NCBI GenBank assembly: GCA_029378245.1
Contig: JARKIF010000008.1
Coordinates: 2,539,830 to 2,603,829, forward strand
Reading direction: 5' to 3'
Length of the DNA stretch: 64,000 bases
DNA from: Roridomyces roridus
Lineage: Eukaryota; Basidiomycota; Agaricomycetes; Agaricales; Mycenaceae
Shown here in pieces: positions 10,061 through 22,278 of the stretch. Each line of letters starts with the position of its first letter. Position 1 is the first letter of the stretch. The notes below the pieces were generated by a model. The model had not been told where the DNA came from. It ran no database searches and saw only the letters and a list, made by a program, of their open reading frames with translations. The translations under genes and the position numbers were made by a program.

Positions 10061-12065
10061 AGCTTACGGCTCAAGAGTCGACGTCAAGACCAAGCAGTTT
10101 CCATCAGACGACGTCGTCCTCGCTGCTATCTAGTCGCCGATGACTTCAGAAGTCCAAGAATTGAATTCATCCATTGACACCGACGTGCACTCACTGCTGG
10201 ACGACAATCTCGGCGACCGACTATCAGTCTTTGACACCAACTTGTCCAGTCGGAGAGTGGGATGGTCCTGGCATGCCGCGTCGACGCCGTACAGCACCCG
10301 TCGTCTCATCCGCCGTCCGTCGAGGTACTCATCCGATCGCCTTTTCATCATCGTGGAATTCCTCTCAAGTCTCGTGTCTCGCAAAATTGCTTCGCTGCTC
10401 TCGCGTCTGGGATAACCGTCAACCATACGACACTCGGCTACCCGGCATCCGTCCATGCATACATCGGACATCCTTCTTTCGCCAAGTTCACTGTCCCGTT
10501 CTCCCAGCTTCCATAATGCTGCGTGTCCCGACTCCCGGATTGATAATACGCATCTCCATGATCGACTCAACGGCGACCCACCACCACCCCCGCCAGCTGG
10601 TTCACATTATCATAATTTCATTTCGAACCGATTCACTTACTGCTCGACGCCGATCCGGAATACGTCGACCCGCTGCCCCTCCCTATGACCGCTCCGACGA
10701 TATTCGTCATCGAATTGTGATTCCGACATTCCGTGGAGCCATCTCCATCTCCGCTCCACGGAGTCAACCTCTCCTATCGTGCCCCAGGCGGGCACAGCCG
10801 CGCAGGCACCGAGTCGTTCCCCTCAACGACGCGTCGATCTCATACTTCACATCATTCATTTTCGAGGAGAATTCTTTCCGCCCGATGGTCGCAATTACCC
10901 CTCGACGACCTCCGTTCGAACCTTCCTTTAATTCCTTCCATCCTCCCCACGAGCGGATGGATGACTTCTCGAACCTCCGATTCCTTTCCTTCTTTCCTTC
11001 CTTCGTCCACATGTAATATTGTGTTGTCCATGCGTACCTCGGGAGCGAGCCCCTCGCTCGAATGCGGAATGCGGTCACATGCCTACAGGATGCCTTCTCC
11101 CGTCCATTCGCAATTGATTAATCAGTCCAAGCAAGCAAAGTCTCGGTCTCGGTCTCGGTCTCGATTCTCGATTCTCGAACCTTGCCAGTGCCGCCACAAA
11201 GTTGAAACCTTGAACCCTGAATACAATATACCCCGAACTGGGACGAAGGCGCGCGACCGAGGCGGACTCCGACGCCCCACTCACTCACTATTCATTCAAA
11301 TCATTCGTACTTGCATGTGGCGGCATTCAAAGGACGCCAAAAGGCTACATGCAACTGAGTTACTTACTTACTTTGGAGTCTGGAGTCGACCGACGCCATA
11401 GTGCCAGCCAGCCAGCTTCAAGTTCGTTTCTGCCCACCTCGCCGCGCCACAATGAATCTGAACCACTGACGGCAAGCAGTGAGCACGCTTCTAGATCTTC
11501 ACCTACCACACTTGTAGTTAGAGTAGTTACTAGCTGTCATACCAAGTAAGGCCTTGACCTTCTACCGTCGATCCCGCGCGGCACCGAAGAATGGATGCAA
11601 AGAAAGGAAACGAGTGGGCGAAGCGAAGAGGAGCTATAGCCCATTACGGTCTCAGTCTCAGTACTTGGATCTGAAACGAATTCACATAGGATGATCCCGC
11701 GGGTGGGTCCCAGGAGTAATATACGATTCAATGTCATTGACGGGCCAAAGGGGGCCAAGGTCTCAGACTGCGCCTCGAGCTCAAGTCAAGTCAATTCGAT
11801 CCCAATTCTCCCCGTCCGGTGTATTGCGGTGTAGTGTAATGTACATTTGATTCTGTGTATGTGTAGCAGTGTAACAATGACCAAGTAATGTAAGCGAGCG
11901 AGTGAGCGAGCGAGTCCCAAAGGGACGATAAGGATAGATAAATAAATAATAGAGAGCGAGGGAGATAAGCGGATACGATTCGTATCGCGGGCTCTGTACG
12001 GTCGAGCTGAGACTAGCGGGAAAAGAGATGATAACGAGTGAGCGGGTGGGTGATTGATTGAGATG
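10061..12065. other. Gene-poor stretch
   Basis: Several long overlapping open frames at 10130-11400 on both strands are rich in Ser, Pro and Arg, with no conserved motif or consistent splicing. I read them as chance frames in stop-poor sequence. A (GGTCTC)-like microsatellite, TCTCGGTCTCGG repeated, lies at about 11140-11180. Bases 11790-12040 are the 3' flank of cyclin A and match the 3' flank of cyclin C (about 55870-56085) in reverse complement. Confidence 0.45.
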
Positions 12066-12345
12066 CCGAGGAAAGGATGGAGGGATGGATGCCGAGGGAG
12101 GGGAGGGAGGGAGCCGTGCACTACGGACTTCCTCTACGCAGGTCGCTGCGTTTGGGAATCAAGGTGGCGTTCTATACCGCCTGGTATGAGGGGCAGAATG
12201 GCCGAATGGGTGATGCTGAGGAAAGGAGGCCGAGGGAGGGGAGGGAGGGAGCCGTGCACTACGGTCTCCCTCTACGCAGTGAATTGCGTGTGGAATCAAG
12301 GTGAAAGGTGCGGGCGAAGATGGCGCTCTATACCGCCACGTGTAC
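12066..12345. repeat. Tandem duplication (~138-157 bp) beside cyclin A
   Basis: A block containing CCGAGGGAGGGGAGGGAGGG and GAGCCGTGCACTACGG occurs at about 12092-12135 and again about 12230-12273 (spacing 138 bp). The following TCTATACCGCC occurs at about 12170 and 12327. It lies just downstream of the cyclin A stop codon, partly in its probable 3' UTR. Confidence 0.7.
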
Positions 12346-13374
12346 GGGGTAAAATGGCCGCCCATGGCCGCCGTGTCCATAGACACGATGATGCTGCGAT
12401 ATCGGTACTGCCACGGGGATGGGGAAGGACAGCAGCAGCTCGAGGTCGTGCAAGACGTCCGCATCGCCAGGGCACCGCCGAGGCCTTGTCGGTCTTGGGG
12501 GGATAACGACGTCGATCTCCATCGGCGTGCGGGGTGATAGACTCGCCTCGCTGCTCTGAGGTGATGACGAGAGCTCCGGTGCAGAGATGGGTATGGGGAC
12601 AGTGCGCGCGTAGGGCTTGGTCGCGTACAACGTCCTTGTGGGCGTAGTAGGCGGTGAAGGATAGGATGAAGACGGCAAGACGGGCATCAGCCTTCGTGGC
12701 CGACGAGGCACCGCTGCGACGCGGACAAGTCCCTCATGGTGAGCCAGCAGATCCGCCTCGGTTACGCCCAGCTCCCAATCGAGGACCTCGAGAAACTCGC
12801 GCTCGATCCGGCCCACATCTCGCTTGCCGAAGACACCAGTGCACAGGCCCCAATGGACGTTCTTAAGCGTGGCGTCGTTCGTGTACTTGGAGGCACAGAT
12901 GAGGGCACCGAGGAACACTCGCTCGAGGGCCCATTGCTCGAGGGCGATGGAAAGGAAGGGACGAGCACGGGCGACGTAGACGAGAGCCACGAGGAGGGTG
13001 GGTGTCTTGACCTCTGCACGCTCGAGCAGGGTAGAGGCGAAGGAGGTGAATGAATCGACATAGGTCGAGCGGGAGGCCTGCTTCCTCCGCGAAGAGGAGC
13101 GCACCATGGCGTAGTCGACGGTCTCAGATACGCATTCGACGATATAGCCTGGAAAGGTGTGTGAGACGAGAGGGATGGTGTCAGAGCAGTGTAACGCACC
13201 GATGACTGGCTTTGTTAGCTTCACATCCACAAGCTGCAAGAGTTCTGGAGAGTGCCTGGAAGCATCGACGAGAGAGGCAGCGTGCACAGGAGAAGACGAT
13301 TTGCGGCTGGCTGGGCTCCAGGAAGCGTATGACGAGCTGGAGGACGAGGCGGGCGATGACGAGTAGTAGCGCAT
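12328..13374 (-). CDS. PHO80/Pcl-type cyclin, copy A
   Basis: Two exons, 13374-13200 and 13148-12328, with a 51-nt intron (13199-13149, gtgcgt...cag) give 331 residues. The intron length is a multiple of three, so the frame also reads through it, but copy C shows that it is an intron. The start (MRYYSSSPAS) follows the shared Ser-rich head. The protein then has PVHAASLVDASRHSPELLQL and a cyclin box of the PHO80/Pcl class: VECVSETVDYAM, FTSFASTLLERAEV, LVALVYVARARPFLSIALEQ, ERVFLGALICASKYTND, and the helix ending DVGRIEREFLEVLDWELGV. Fungal proteins of this type (Pas1/Pcl1-like) bind Pho85-type kinases and act in G1, polarity or phosphate control. The Ser/Pro-rich tail (about residues 230-331) is variable and may carry kinase sites. 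Confidence 0.82.
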   Translation of the reverse strand: MRYYSSSPASSSSSSYASWSPASRKSSSPVHAASLVDASRHSPELLQLVDVKLTKPVIGALHCSDTIPLVSHTFPGYIVECVSETVDYAMVRSSSRRKQASRSTYVDSFTSFASTLLERAEVKTPTLLVALVYVARARPFLSIALEQWALERVFLGALICASKYTNDATLKNVHWGLCTGVFGKRDVGRIEREFLEVLDWELGVTEADLLAHHEGLVRVAAVPRRPRRLMPVLPSSSYPSPPTTPTRTLYATKPYARTVPIPISAPELSSSPQSSEASLSPRTPMEIDVVIPPRPTRPRRCPGDADVLHDLELLLSFPIPVAVPISQHHRVYGHGGHGRPFYPVHVAV

Positions 13375-13415
13375 AGTGGTAGGGCGGCGGCTTGACTGGC
13401 ATTTTGCTGTCTGGA

Positions 13416-13422
13416 TTTATAT
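13416..13422 (-). promoter_or_regulatory. TATA box of cyclin A
   Basis: ATATAAA on the minus strand, 42 bp before the start codon. The surrounding promoter (GATCTCAGAC, then CCAAGCGC, then GCATATAAA) is shared with cyclin C, where the same order is seen at about 54603-54660. Confidence 0.6.
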
Positions 13423-16400
13423 GCTGCTGCGCTTGGATCGTAGTCTGAGATCAAAGGGCCCGATGCAATGCGACATGACCCGATTAGGAATGCCGACACG
13501 AACTGGTTCGAAATGAATCGGCTCGATTCCACCCCCGCTGTGCCTATCTGCTGTGCACGGCAATCAACTACGTTTTTTCTCTTGGACCAATGCCATCGTC
13601 GCCTAGAAATCCGTGTCGACAGCTCGGAGACACGGACCAGTTGGATGGCACCACACTACGATCTACACTCAGCTGCCTCCATTTACCCTACGCCCGCATA
13701 CAACTCGTGTGTGTCCGAGTAATTCCTGAATCCTGTCTCGGTGTCGACTGCTGAAACGGACGAATTCCTCGGGAATGAATTCACTGCACCCGACCGAGCC
13801 CGAACCCACCGGGTCCTGGTATGTGCGTGCCCACTGCCCTTTTTTGAAGGTTCACGACATGCCGTCGGCGCTGTTTTTCTTGCTGCCAACTTACTCAGAC
13901 TGCGGCCCATGCCCACCACAGCTGATTAATTGCCGGCTAGGCAATCAGAACAAAAACAACGATCTGCGTACCGATATCACCGAGGCTGCTCTTATTGTTC
14001 AAGTCAACAGGGCTAATTGCGTTTCACCGCTGTATGTATGTATGGATGTCATGTATTGGCGCCCAGCGGGTGGGGGTCCAGCCGCTGCCTATTATCCACA
14101 AGAAAAAAGCAGGACCGTTGGAAATTTCTCTGGGCCAGGTGATCAAAGCGGCACAGAGTGCCACAACGAGGTCCAAGTTAAAATCTTCGGACCTCCGCTC
14201 AGTGTTTCGTTCAACGCCAAGATTCCTCAAAGCTCGCCCACTAAATACCCGCGGCCAAGTGCGCCCGTAGACAGGCCCGCCTCGTCCCGCAGCAGTGGCG
14301 CGGTACTTACGCGTACGGTGATTTTCCCCCGCCCCCGCCCGCCCCACGTACGAAACGGCAAAAAAAAAAAAAAATCGCGGCTGTTGCTGTTGCCAACCCC
14401 AGTGGCAGTTTGATGGTGATTAGCGCCGTGTCTCCCGGTGTTCAACATCTCGTCACCCCGCCGCATCCCGCCTCGCACCAACCAAAATAGGCAATCTGTG
14501 TTTCCATTTTGGACGTCGGCTAGGATGACTTTCGCGCGCTGATTTTCAATGCTTCAGGTCATGAGTTGGTAGTCAGCGAGCGGGGTAAGCTTACCAAGGC
14601 CTGTTTGTTGGGCGGGAAATTCGACTTGGTTGGTAATACGTCTCTGCCGTGGCCATTCCTGCTGAGCGATACCGGCTCGTAGGGCATTATCACGTTCGTG
14701 AGTTTGATATTGAACGACTTCTCGATGGGTGCCGCAAGAGGCCGCAGTCTTTTACTTATCTCTCGCTTCAAGGAATCAACCTGATGTCCCGGCATTCAAA
14801 AAAATGTTTCTATTGAATTCTGCAAAGCCGCTTGAAATATGACGCGGCGCGCGGCAGGAACGCCACTCACCGACCGACGGAGACCTCGGGGCACCCGCCT
14901 TGACCTCAGAGATCTACAAATAAATGGTCATGGGATTGACTCGGGGATGAGCGACCCACGGCCGACGCATGGCCAATTGCAAGAACGACCGCCGACCCTA
15001 CCTACGTACTTACCGCTCAGTCATGCTGCTGCGGAAGGCTGACAATGACATACGGCGTTTCTCCCCGCCACTCCTCTCAATTCAAATTTCGAAAGCGCCT
15101 GACTGTACACTGTACTTGACTTCTCTGCATCTTGACATCGTCGCTTTTTAGTAATCCACATTTCGAATCAATTCGGCGAAGTATGTACTTACTTACCATC
15201 TGCCACTGACATGCTACCTACATAGTGCGTCCGTTGCCGCTCGGACAAGATAATCCTGTAAATTGAATCGTAAGCAAGCAGGTATGTATGTTATGGGTGA
15301 CCAGGCGTTGGGATGAAACCACTCGGAGTTGGGTCTGAATCATCCTTGAGATTTGGAGAAGAGGTTCTCAGCTGGATACGACGGCGTTTCTGTTTCCTCC
15401 CCACATAGATAGTTTCGTTACACTGACCATGGCAACCAGTCGATAATTAACACACCTCGAATGGATAATTCGAGAAGTTAGAGTACGCGTGGGGATTGGC
15501 AAGCGCTTACTTACCTCAATTCCGGGATTTCAACATTCCCGACCTCGGACTTGCTCGCTTCGCTTCGCCGGTCGTCGAGTCGTCGACGTCTCGAGTTGCG
15601 TACGTACATAATGCCAACCGCTCGCCAGTCGCCGATTCTCAAAATACACCTCAGCAGACAGGAGCCCGCTCCGATGAACGCGGCGCGGTGTACAACCGTC
15701 TTACGGTGCTGTGGAGTACTTGACTTGGCCGCTTTTTGATCACTTCCAGAGGGCTGGGCGTCCAAAAAGTCTGTCTAGTTGTTCAGCCACAGCCCGAAGC
15801 GATTGAAGCCGAGGGGAACCTCATACTTGCCTGGCGAAAGTACTAGTCGAAACCACTCCCGCTGTCGTGTCATGCCATGACCGTATCCACTGCCACCGTG
15901 CCGCTCCGCTCGCGAGGGCAAAATGCCAATCAATTCCCATGAACCCGGAGGCTTCCCGTGATTCCGAGACCCAGTAAGCAACTGTTGGTAAGCAGTAGCA
16001 CTAGTGGCTGATCTATCAATTCCAAGAGAATATAGTTGCATACCCACGCACGGTGGAAGATGGACGCCACAAAGCCGATCGCGACGAGATTGTGCCTGTT
16101 AGATACATCTGTAGAAGCAGGCAAGTAAGGATCCAGGGATTCAAGCAACGTCTACGAAACGTCTGTAAAATGTAAAAACTGGCCAATGCCATGGACACGA
16201 TAAACTCTGTTGTTTTTTGTACCAACCGGACTAGACTAGATTGAATTTAGACTTGAAGCAAGTACCTTGGCGGTTCGATTTGTTTTGTGTCGTCCGAGTC
16301 GCTCGGGGTCGCGGGTCGGCGTTCAAATATTTGTGAAGGAGTGAAATTAGCTGACACTCGGACTCCGACTCCCAAGAAGGCGCAGATCCTAGACGGCGAC

Positions 16401-17553
16401 TCGAGAATTTCACATGAATCGCCGTTTGAGCGTTGAGCCACCGCCTTCTCCGGAACCCCTTTCTGCGGTGGGGGTTCAGCATGGCATGCGTGAGCAAGTA
16501 CGAAATGGAATCACAGTCAGCTCTACTGAGGTCGTGTGCATGACAAGCAACCCCACCGCGCGACCGAGAGTTGAGCTAGACTCGTAAAGGATAAAGGAAA
16601 ATAAAATGATCAGCCTGAGGGCGGCTCGGTACGCACTGAGGCGGTATCGCTGCCCCAACAATTTGGTTCAGCCTAGAGCGGCAGATGTGAGTCGGCTGAC
16701 TGGGGAGGTCCATGATCAATTGTTTGCCTCCCGACGTTGACGCGTCACGCGCCCATCCCAGAACTGGGGTGCGCCGCAGCAGCTGGTGCCACAAGACCGA
16801 ATCCAGGATCGGGGGCTTGGGCGGCTCAGTCGGCTTGAGACTGGTTTAAATTTGCGACACGGAGCAAGCCCAAGCATTGGGGTGGATCCGAAGACGACCA
16901 GACCCAGACTCGGAAAAGGAAAAGGATGCCGCGTCTCCAGGATGTCCAGTCCTGCCTGGAGACAGTGTTTTGACAGTGATGCTCTCATGCATGCTTGAAC
17001 ATGCGAGCTGCCAACTCCTGCAGGGTAACAGCTTGGTAAGCTTCTGCCATAGTGTTGTCGCCGTCGGTCGACGCGTCGTTGCAGGTCCACCGCCCTAAGG
17101 AGATGGGAGGGAGCAAGACGAGGGTGACAAAGCATTGATGTGATTCGTCAGCCATCAAACTCCACCTTGTCAAATTTCCTCCGAAACGGTGACACCTGCA
17201 GCCTGCGCATGTTTTGCTTGTTGACTGGACGTCCTCGGCGAGGAAGCATACCGTCTGCTGCTTTAACACCATTCATCTTCACAAAAGATCGGCTGGATGG
17301 GGCCTCCCATTAGCGACATTTGCGAGTTTTCTTCGGGCGGCTGCCTCATAGCCTTGCAGCGCTTTTCATCTTGCTTTTGTGACAGGGAATTTCTAGAAAG
17401 ACAACGAATCTTAATGATACCTTCTGAGTCATCCCGCCCACTTCGAGCGCCCATGGTAACGGCATCTCATGATGCCCGCAGCGCGCACAGCCCTTCCACA
17501 GCCCCAGTCTCTCCGACACACGCTGCACGACCCAGCTATCCTCGAGTCCCTGG
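13423..17553. other. 4 kb without a supportable gene
   Basis: Many short ORFs on both strands, none with a recognisable motif or a convincing exon chain. There is a poly-A tract at about 14361-14373 and a few GTAC-rich tracts (around 15180-15200 and 15595-15615). A minus-strand hydrophobic ORF at 16016-16225 is too short to call. Confidence 0.4.
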
Positions 17554-19747
17554 ATGTCGTTCATCTCAAACGCAAAACGTCTCACATTCAATGACGGGCG
17601 GTATACCAACATCCAAGTCCAGAATGTGTACTACGAGAAGCCCGCGGGTCGGGAGAGTCTATCAGACCTGCGTCTCAAAGGAGGGGACGATATCGGGGTC
17701 TGTGCATTTCTTCCTATCCGCAAACCCTGTTGGAAACCTCTGTTAGATCGTCCGAAAAGAGCATCTCAAGGTGACCGCCGAAATCGCAAGCGGGCCAGGA
17801 TACTTCCTCCACGCAGGAGAGATACAAGGTCGGGCGGTCATTGTGAAAGTTTTCAACTCGGGCGGGGATGCTCGGAAGGTGCGCAACCGTTGTATCTGTT
17901 GAGGCTACAAATGGCTGACGATCCCACAGCGGCTGGAATCTACCGTATCCTTCTGCCGGAGCACTCATGTTGGTACGCCTAGAAAGTGTCGACCACGACT
18001 GACCAGCTTTAGGCATCCTAACGTGCTGGGTATTGAAGGAATCTCCTCCCCGACCTCCTCAATCCAGTTCATAACTTACGAAAACGGTTCGATTGCTCGC
18101 TGGTTATTATCATAGCGTAATTGAACCCATTCATCCAGCGTTTTGGAAAACTGCGGAGGGATCTCTGGCAGCTGCGCTGACAGATGATCTATCCAGAAGC
18201 GTTAACCTCGGATTCAAAATGGTTCGTGCATCCTTAGCAGGTCAAGATACCCTTCTGAGCATCGTTACTGTTTAGATTGCCTCACTTTCTGTGAGTACTA
18301 CGATTCGGTTTCGTCCGTGCTATAATCGTTTTCCAGTCAGGGATGAATTACTTGAATGTCCAAGGAATGCCCTTTGTAGGCGAAGAGGTATGTATCGCGC
18401 AGTATTCTCCTTGAGCCTGACAAGCTTAGTACAGTAGAATCTCCACGTCCTCGTCGACTTGAACGACCGATTCTTGATTTGCGTCGACCCGCCCGACGGT
18501 GATCATACTCAACAAGCCTCCGTCGATGAGGCTTGGGACAGATTCAATGCATTGTGCGGCAAGGTGCGTCTGTCTTCAAGGTGGCTTCCCGCTTCTGAGC
18601 GAACATTATTCTGCCAAAGATCTTGAAATCGGCGAATGGAACCTTGTACAGTGGGTTCTTCTCAGCAAATTGCGCCAGATGTCTCATTCATGATTTGTAG
18701 AAGAAGGAATCGAGAGGAGACCAGGGCGTCGGCCAAGTCGCCTATCGAATACGCGTGCAAGGGCTGTGTCAAATCCGCCCGACTCGAAAACAACCGCGAC
18801 AGAAGTCGCCGTGCCTCCTCGCAGGGAGTACGTTTGGAGAAAAGTGGATCGCGGAGCGCAATCCCTAGCTGATATCGCCCGTCACATCAACCAAGATCTC
18901 GACATGAAGCTCTCCGTTCGAACAGTGGCGCGACGAGATGCCTTCAGCGTGCACCGCTGTCCGGGGTACGTCCGGGAAGAAATCACGCTCGCGACGACTA
19001 CGTCTGACAGTGCGGTGGTCTCTCATGATGCGCCGAGTCCGCGGGAAGTCTGTATCGTGTGCCATCAGGTTGTCAGTTCGCATGAAAGGATGCGGTGTAT
19101 CTGTGGAGACACTCGTAAGTTAAATCCAGCGTTGAACTTGAATAGAGACGTTGAACAAACATGCTATAGGATTTCATTCTCGCCCCACCGTCAAATGCCG
19201 TTTGTGTGGATTCTGGAGCCACCGTGATTGTGTAGCGGGATCCGTATGTGGCCGATGCGAGTATTTCGCCAAGGGACCTGCGTCCGCGCCCAGTTCTCGA
19301 CCCAGCCTGTTGACTGCGTTGATTCGCGACCGGAGCGCTTCAGACGCAGCACAGCAGCCCATCCTCAAAGTGTCCAACTTTTCGCGGAAGTCGCTGTCTC
19401 CAGCTTTTCATGACCGACAGTCTGCAGCTCAGAACTCACAGCACGAATTAATATTCGGCGCGGATTCGTTCAAACCGCGAACGCTGGCAGGAATTGGTAG
19501 TATGGAGAGTGCTGCATTTTCAACGACTGCTACCATCGGCGACTCTCTATCGTATCAAAATTCAGCGCCGGCGAAGACCAAGTTGACCACTGAGCCGGTA
19601 GATATTGGTGAGTCCCGCATACATATTGGAATTGCATCGCTAACGTCCTGGGGGCCAGTCAATTCAAATGGAAACTGGGAAAGCAGAGGGAAGCTTCACA
19701 GGCGGTACGGTGGTGTTTGGAAGGGCCTCGATCCCAGCCTCTACTAG
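17554..19747 (+). CDS. Degenerate-kinase/zinc-finger protein, tandem copy 1
   Basis: Multi-exon gene. Exon 1 (17554-17697) encodes MSFISNAKRLTFNDGRYTNI, a short N-terminal module also seen on various Agaricomycete multidomain proteins. Exon 2 (17747-17878) holds a kinase-like beta-3 strand (AGEIQGRAVIVKVF). Later exons give HPNVLGIEG, SSPTSSIQFITYEN, FWKTAEGSLAAAL, a helix before LNYLNVQGMPFVG, and NLHVLVDLNDRFLICVDPP where an active kinase would have its HRD and DFG motifs. Both are missing, so this is a predicted pseudokinase. The C-terminus (about 18850-19240) has PPRREYVWRKVDRGAQSL, then a treble-clef-like zinc finger: CIVC, CIC, then CRLC-x4-H-x2-C and CGRC. The exon order matches the next gene. 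The frame at the exon 3/4 junction (about 17970-18013) does not close with consensus sites, so a one-base lesion is possible. Function unknown. Confidence 0.62.
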
Positions 19748-20186
19748 GTGGCCCCCCCGCAGTATACCGTGTAGATTCAAATTGATACCCACTGGTATAG
19801 TTATAAGTGCGGACCACTACACATGTGCTTGGAAAATTCCGTTGAGCACTGAAAACATGTCTAATCACCGGAGCACCCAACTCAATGCCAGCACCGGGTG
19901 GAACAAATCGGTGAAGATTCAAGAAAGAATTGATGAGCATCACGGAATCATTGATCGAGTCACAGCCGAGTCTCGTTCTCCCATCACCTCAGTATTCTTG
20001 CTCCCTTGTCAGAGGAATAAAATGCTCGTGAGCCATCCTGTGTATGAATGCAATTGCACAGCTGACATCCCGAGCGCTTATTGTGACAGTTTGCAAATTT
20101 GGAATCTTCTCACACAGCCTCTCCCGCTGCCCGCAGCTCTCGACCTGTGCGACCACAGAGAGAGCATCGGGCTCTTCACGCCCCCC
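19748..20186. other. Spacer between the two tandem genes
   Basis: About 440 bp that should hold the 3' UTR of copy 1 and the promoter of copy 2. I see no separate gene and no clear TATA box. Confidence 0.4.
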
Positions 20187-22278
20187 ATGTCCTTCATCTC
20201 GAATGCAGAGCATCTCACCTTGAAGGACGGCGCCTTTACCAACATCCAAGTCCAGAATGTCTACTACAGCCAACACGCGATCTCCGCGCCGAGCCATGAC
20301 TCGGCAGCAGCAGGTTTTCTCCTCGGTTACTTTCCCGAGAGATCCCCTCACGTGTTTATATGCTTCAGATGAGCAAGGCCCGGGACAGTCGCCTCATCGT
20401 CTCCAGGAAGAGGAGGACGACGTGCAGGTCCGTCGCGACTCACCCCGTCTTCACATACCGCTCACTACTGACTTCATCAGGTGATCCGAAAGGAACATCT
20501 CAAGGTCATGCTCGAGATCGGAAGTGGGCGGGGTGACCTTCTCCACGCAGGAGAAATCCAGGGGCGGGGTGTTATTGTAAAAGTGTTCCATGCAAACGAG
20601 GATGCTCGCAAGGTGCGCTACACTCCGCGAGATATGGCACGTCTGAGGGAACTGCAGCGACTGGAATGCACGGTTTCGTTCACTCAAGGATTGATGTTCG
20701 TACGCGAAAGATCATCGGCGCCGTCTGACAGATGCTAGGCACCCCAACGTACTAAGGATACAAGGGAGATCCTCTCCGACATCCTCGATCCAATTCATAA
20801 CTTATGAAAGCGGTATACCTCCGCCCGGTGACTACGGATCCTGTTGTGTTAACTCACCGCTTTTCCAAGCGTTCTGGAAGTCTGCCGAGGGCCCTTTGGC
20901 TGCTGCGCTGAGAGAAGATCTCACCAGGAGCGTCGCTGTTGGATTTAAAATGGTTCGTAAATCTGGCTCTATATATCCTCTTTCTCAATCTCTGAGAACC
21001 AACACTCAGATTGCTGCGTTGGCCGTGGGTTGGGACCCATACTTCAGTTGTATCCCACTGATCTAGCTTTGTCTCAAGTCGGGCCTGAACTATTTGAAAA
21101 TTCAAGGAATGGCTTTCGCCGCGGTAGAGGTACTGCCCGGTCATTCTTCCCGCAGAGAACACCGGAATCTTATTGCAGTAGAACTTCCACGTTCTCCTCG
21201 ACTGGAACGACCGCTTCTTGATTTGCCTTGACCCGCCCAACGGCGATCTGACAGAGTCAAGCCAGGCGCCTTTGTCGTATGACGTTTGGGTTGTATTTCA
21301 TGCTTTGTGCCATAAGGTGCGTATCTTTGCTTGTAGCAGAGGACCATGATTAATATGATAATATTAAAAGGTGTTGACATCAGCCAACAATAGTTTATAC
21401 AGTGCGTTCTTCTCGTGTCACATGATAATCTGTTTTTCACGGTTACTGTGCAGAGGAGGGCATCAATAGGACACCCATTCAGCTGCCCAATCTACCTGCG
21501 CGAATGAAGGGCGCGTGGCACCTAACGCTTGGATCTCCGCAATTGGGACCGGAATCCACCCCAAACAACAACTCCGTCCCGCCGCGGAGGGAATATATTT
21601 GGCGGAAGATCGGCCGCGGAGCACAGTCGTTGGGTTATATCGCGTCTGAAATCAACCGGGATCTTGAGTTGAAGCTGTTGACTGTCCCAACAGTAACACT
21701 GAAGGATCGTTTTGCCGCTCACAGATGTGCCGGTTATTTGCGGGAAGAAATCACACTTGCAACGACGGTGGCTGACAGCACAGTGGTGTCCAATGCTCCC
21801 CCCAGCCCACGAGAAGTTTGCATTATTTGCCGCGAAGTTGTAGGCTTCCATGAAAGACTTGAATGTGTCTGTCGCTGTAAGCGCATTCTCTTTTCATGAT
21901 GAATTTCGCTCTGAATTTCCTGCAGCGTCCAACTTAGGTCCCACGGTCAAGTGTCAGTCATGTGGATTTTGGAGTCACAGTGGTTGTGCCCTGAACGGTC
22001 TTGTGTTTTCATGCCGCACATGCCACGAGCGTTCAAAACCGCCCTCACCCCCGCCTCTTTCCTTTCCGATTCCGAGCGCCGACGGGAGTTTAGACTCATG
22101 GGGCGACTCCGAAGGCGCCGCATTTTCCACGACTGCCACTGTAGGCGATTCTCTGTCCTATCAAAATTCAGCACCGTCGACGACTGTCGAGATCTGGGAA
22201 AGTTCAAAGGAGCGATACCAGAGAAGTAGAGCTATCCCTGTTCGAGGCCGCACTGGTCTCGGAATTAACGTTCATTAG
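20187..22278 (+). CDS. Degenerate-kinase/zinc-finger protein, tandem copy 2
   Basis: Exons can be placed as 20187-20313, 20369-20427 and 20481-20612, then about seven more, ending at the TAG 22276-22278. The start, MSFISNAEHLTLKDGAFTNI, matches copy 1. A charged linker (HRLQEEEDDVQ) leads to the kinase-like region: VIRKEHLKVMLEIGSG, AGEIQGRGVIVKVF, HPNVLRIQGRSSPTSSIQFI, FWKSAEGPLAAALREDL, then NFHVLLDWNDRFLICLDPP in place of HRD and DFG. The C-terminal part (about 21500-22030) has PPRREYIWRKIGRGAQSL and the zinc finger CIIC, CVC, CQSC-x4-H-x2-C, CRTC, followed by FSTTATVGDSLSYQNSAP, also in copy 1. The exons I checked join in frame, so this copy looks intact. Role unknown; a binding or scaffold pseudokinase is the best inference. 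Confidence 0.66.

Noticed and set aside
10130..11401. Long overlapping ORFs on both strands (up to 280 codons)
   Set aside because: They are Ser/Pro/Arg-rich, overlap in several frames, lack motifs and show no matching splice pattern; stop-poor sequence explains them.
12054..12537. Plus-strand ORFs opposite the end of cyclin A
   Set aside because: They are shadows of the cyclin A tail and of the G-rich tandem repeat.
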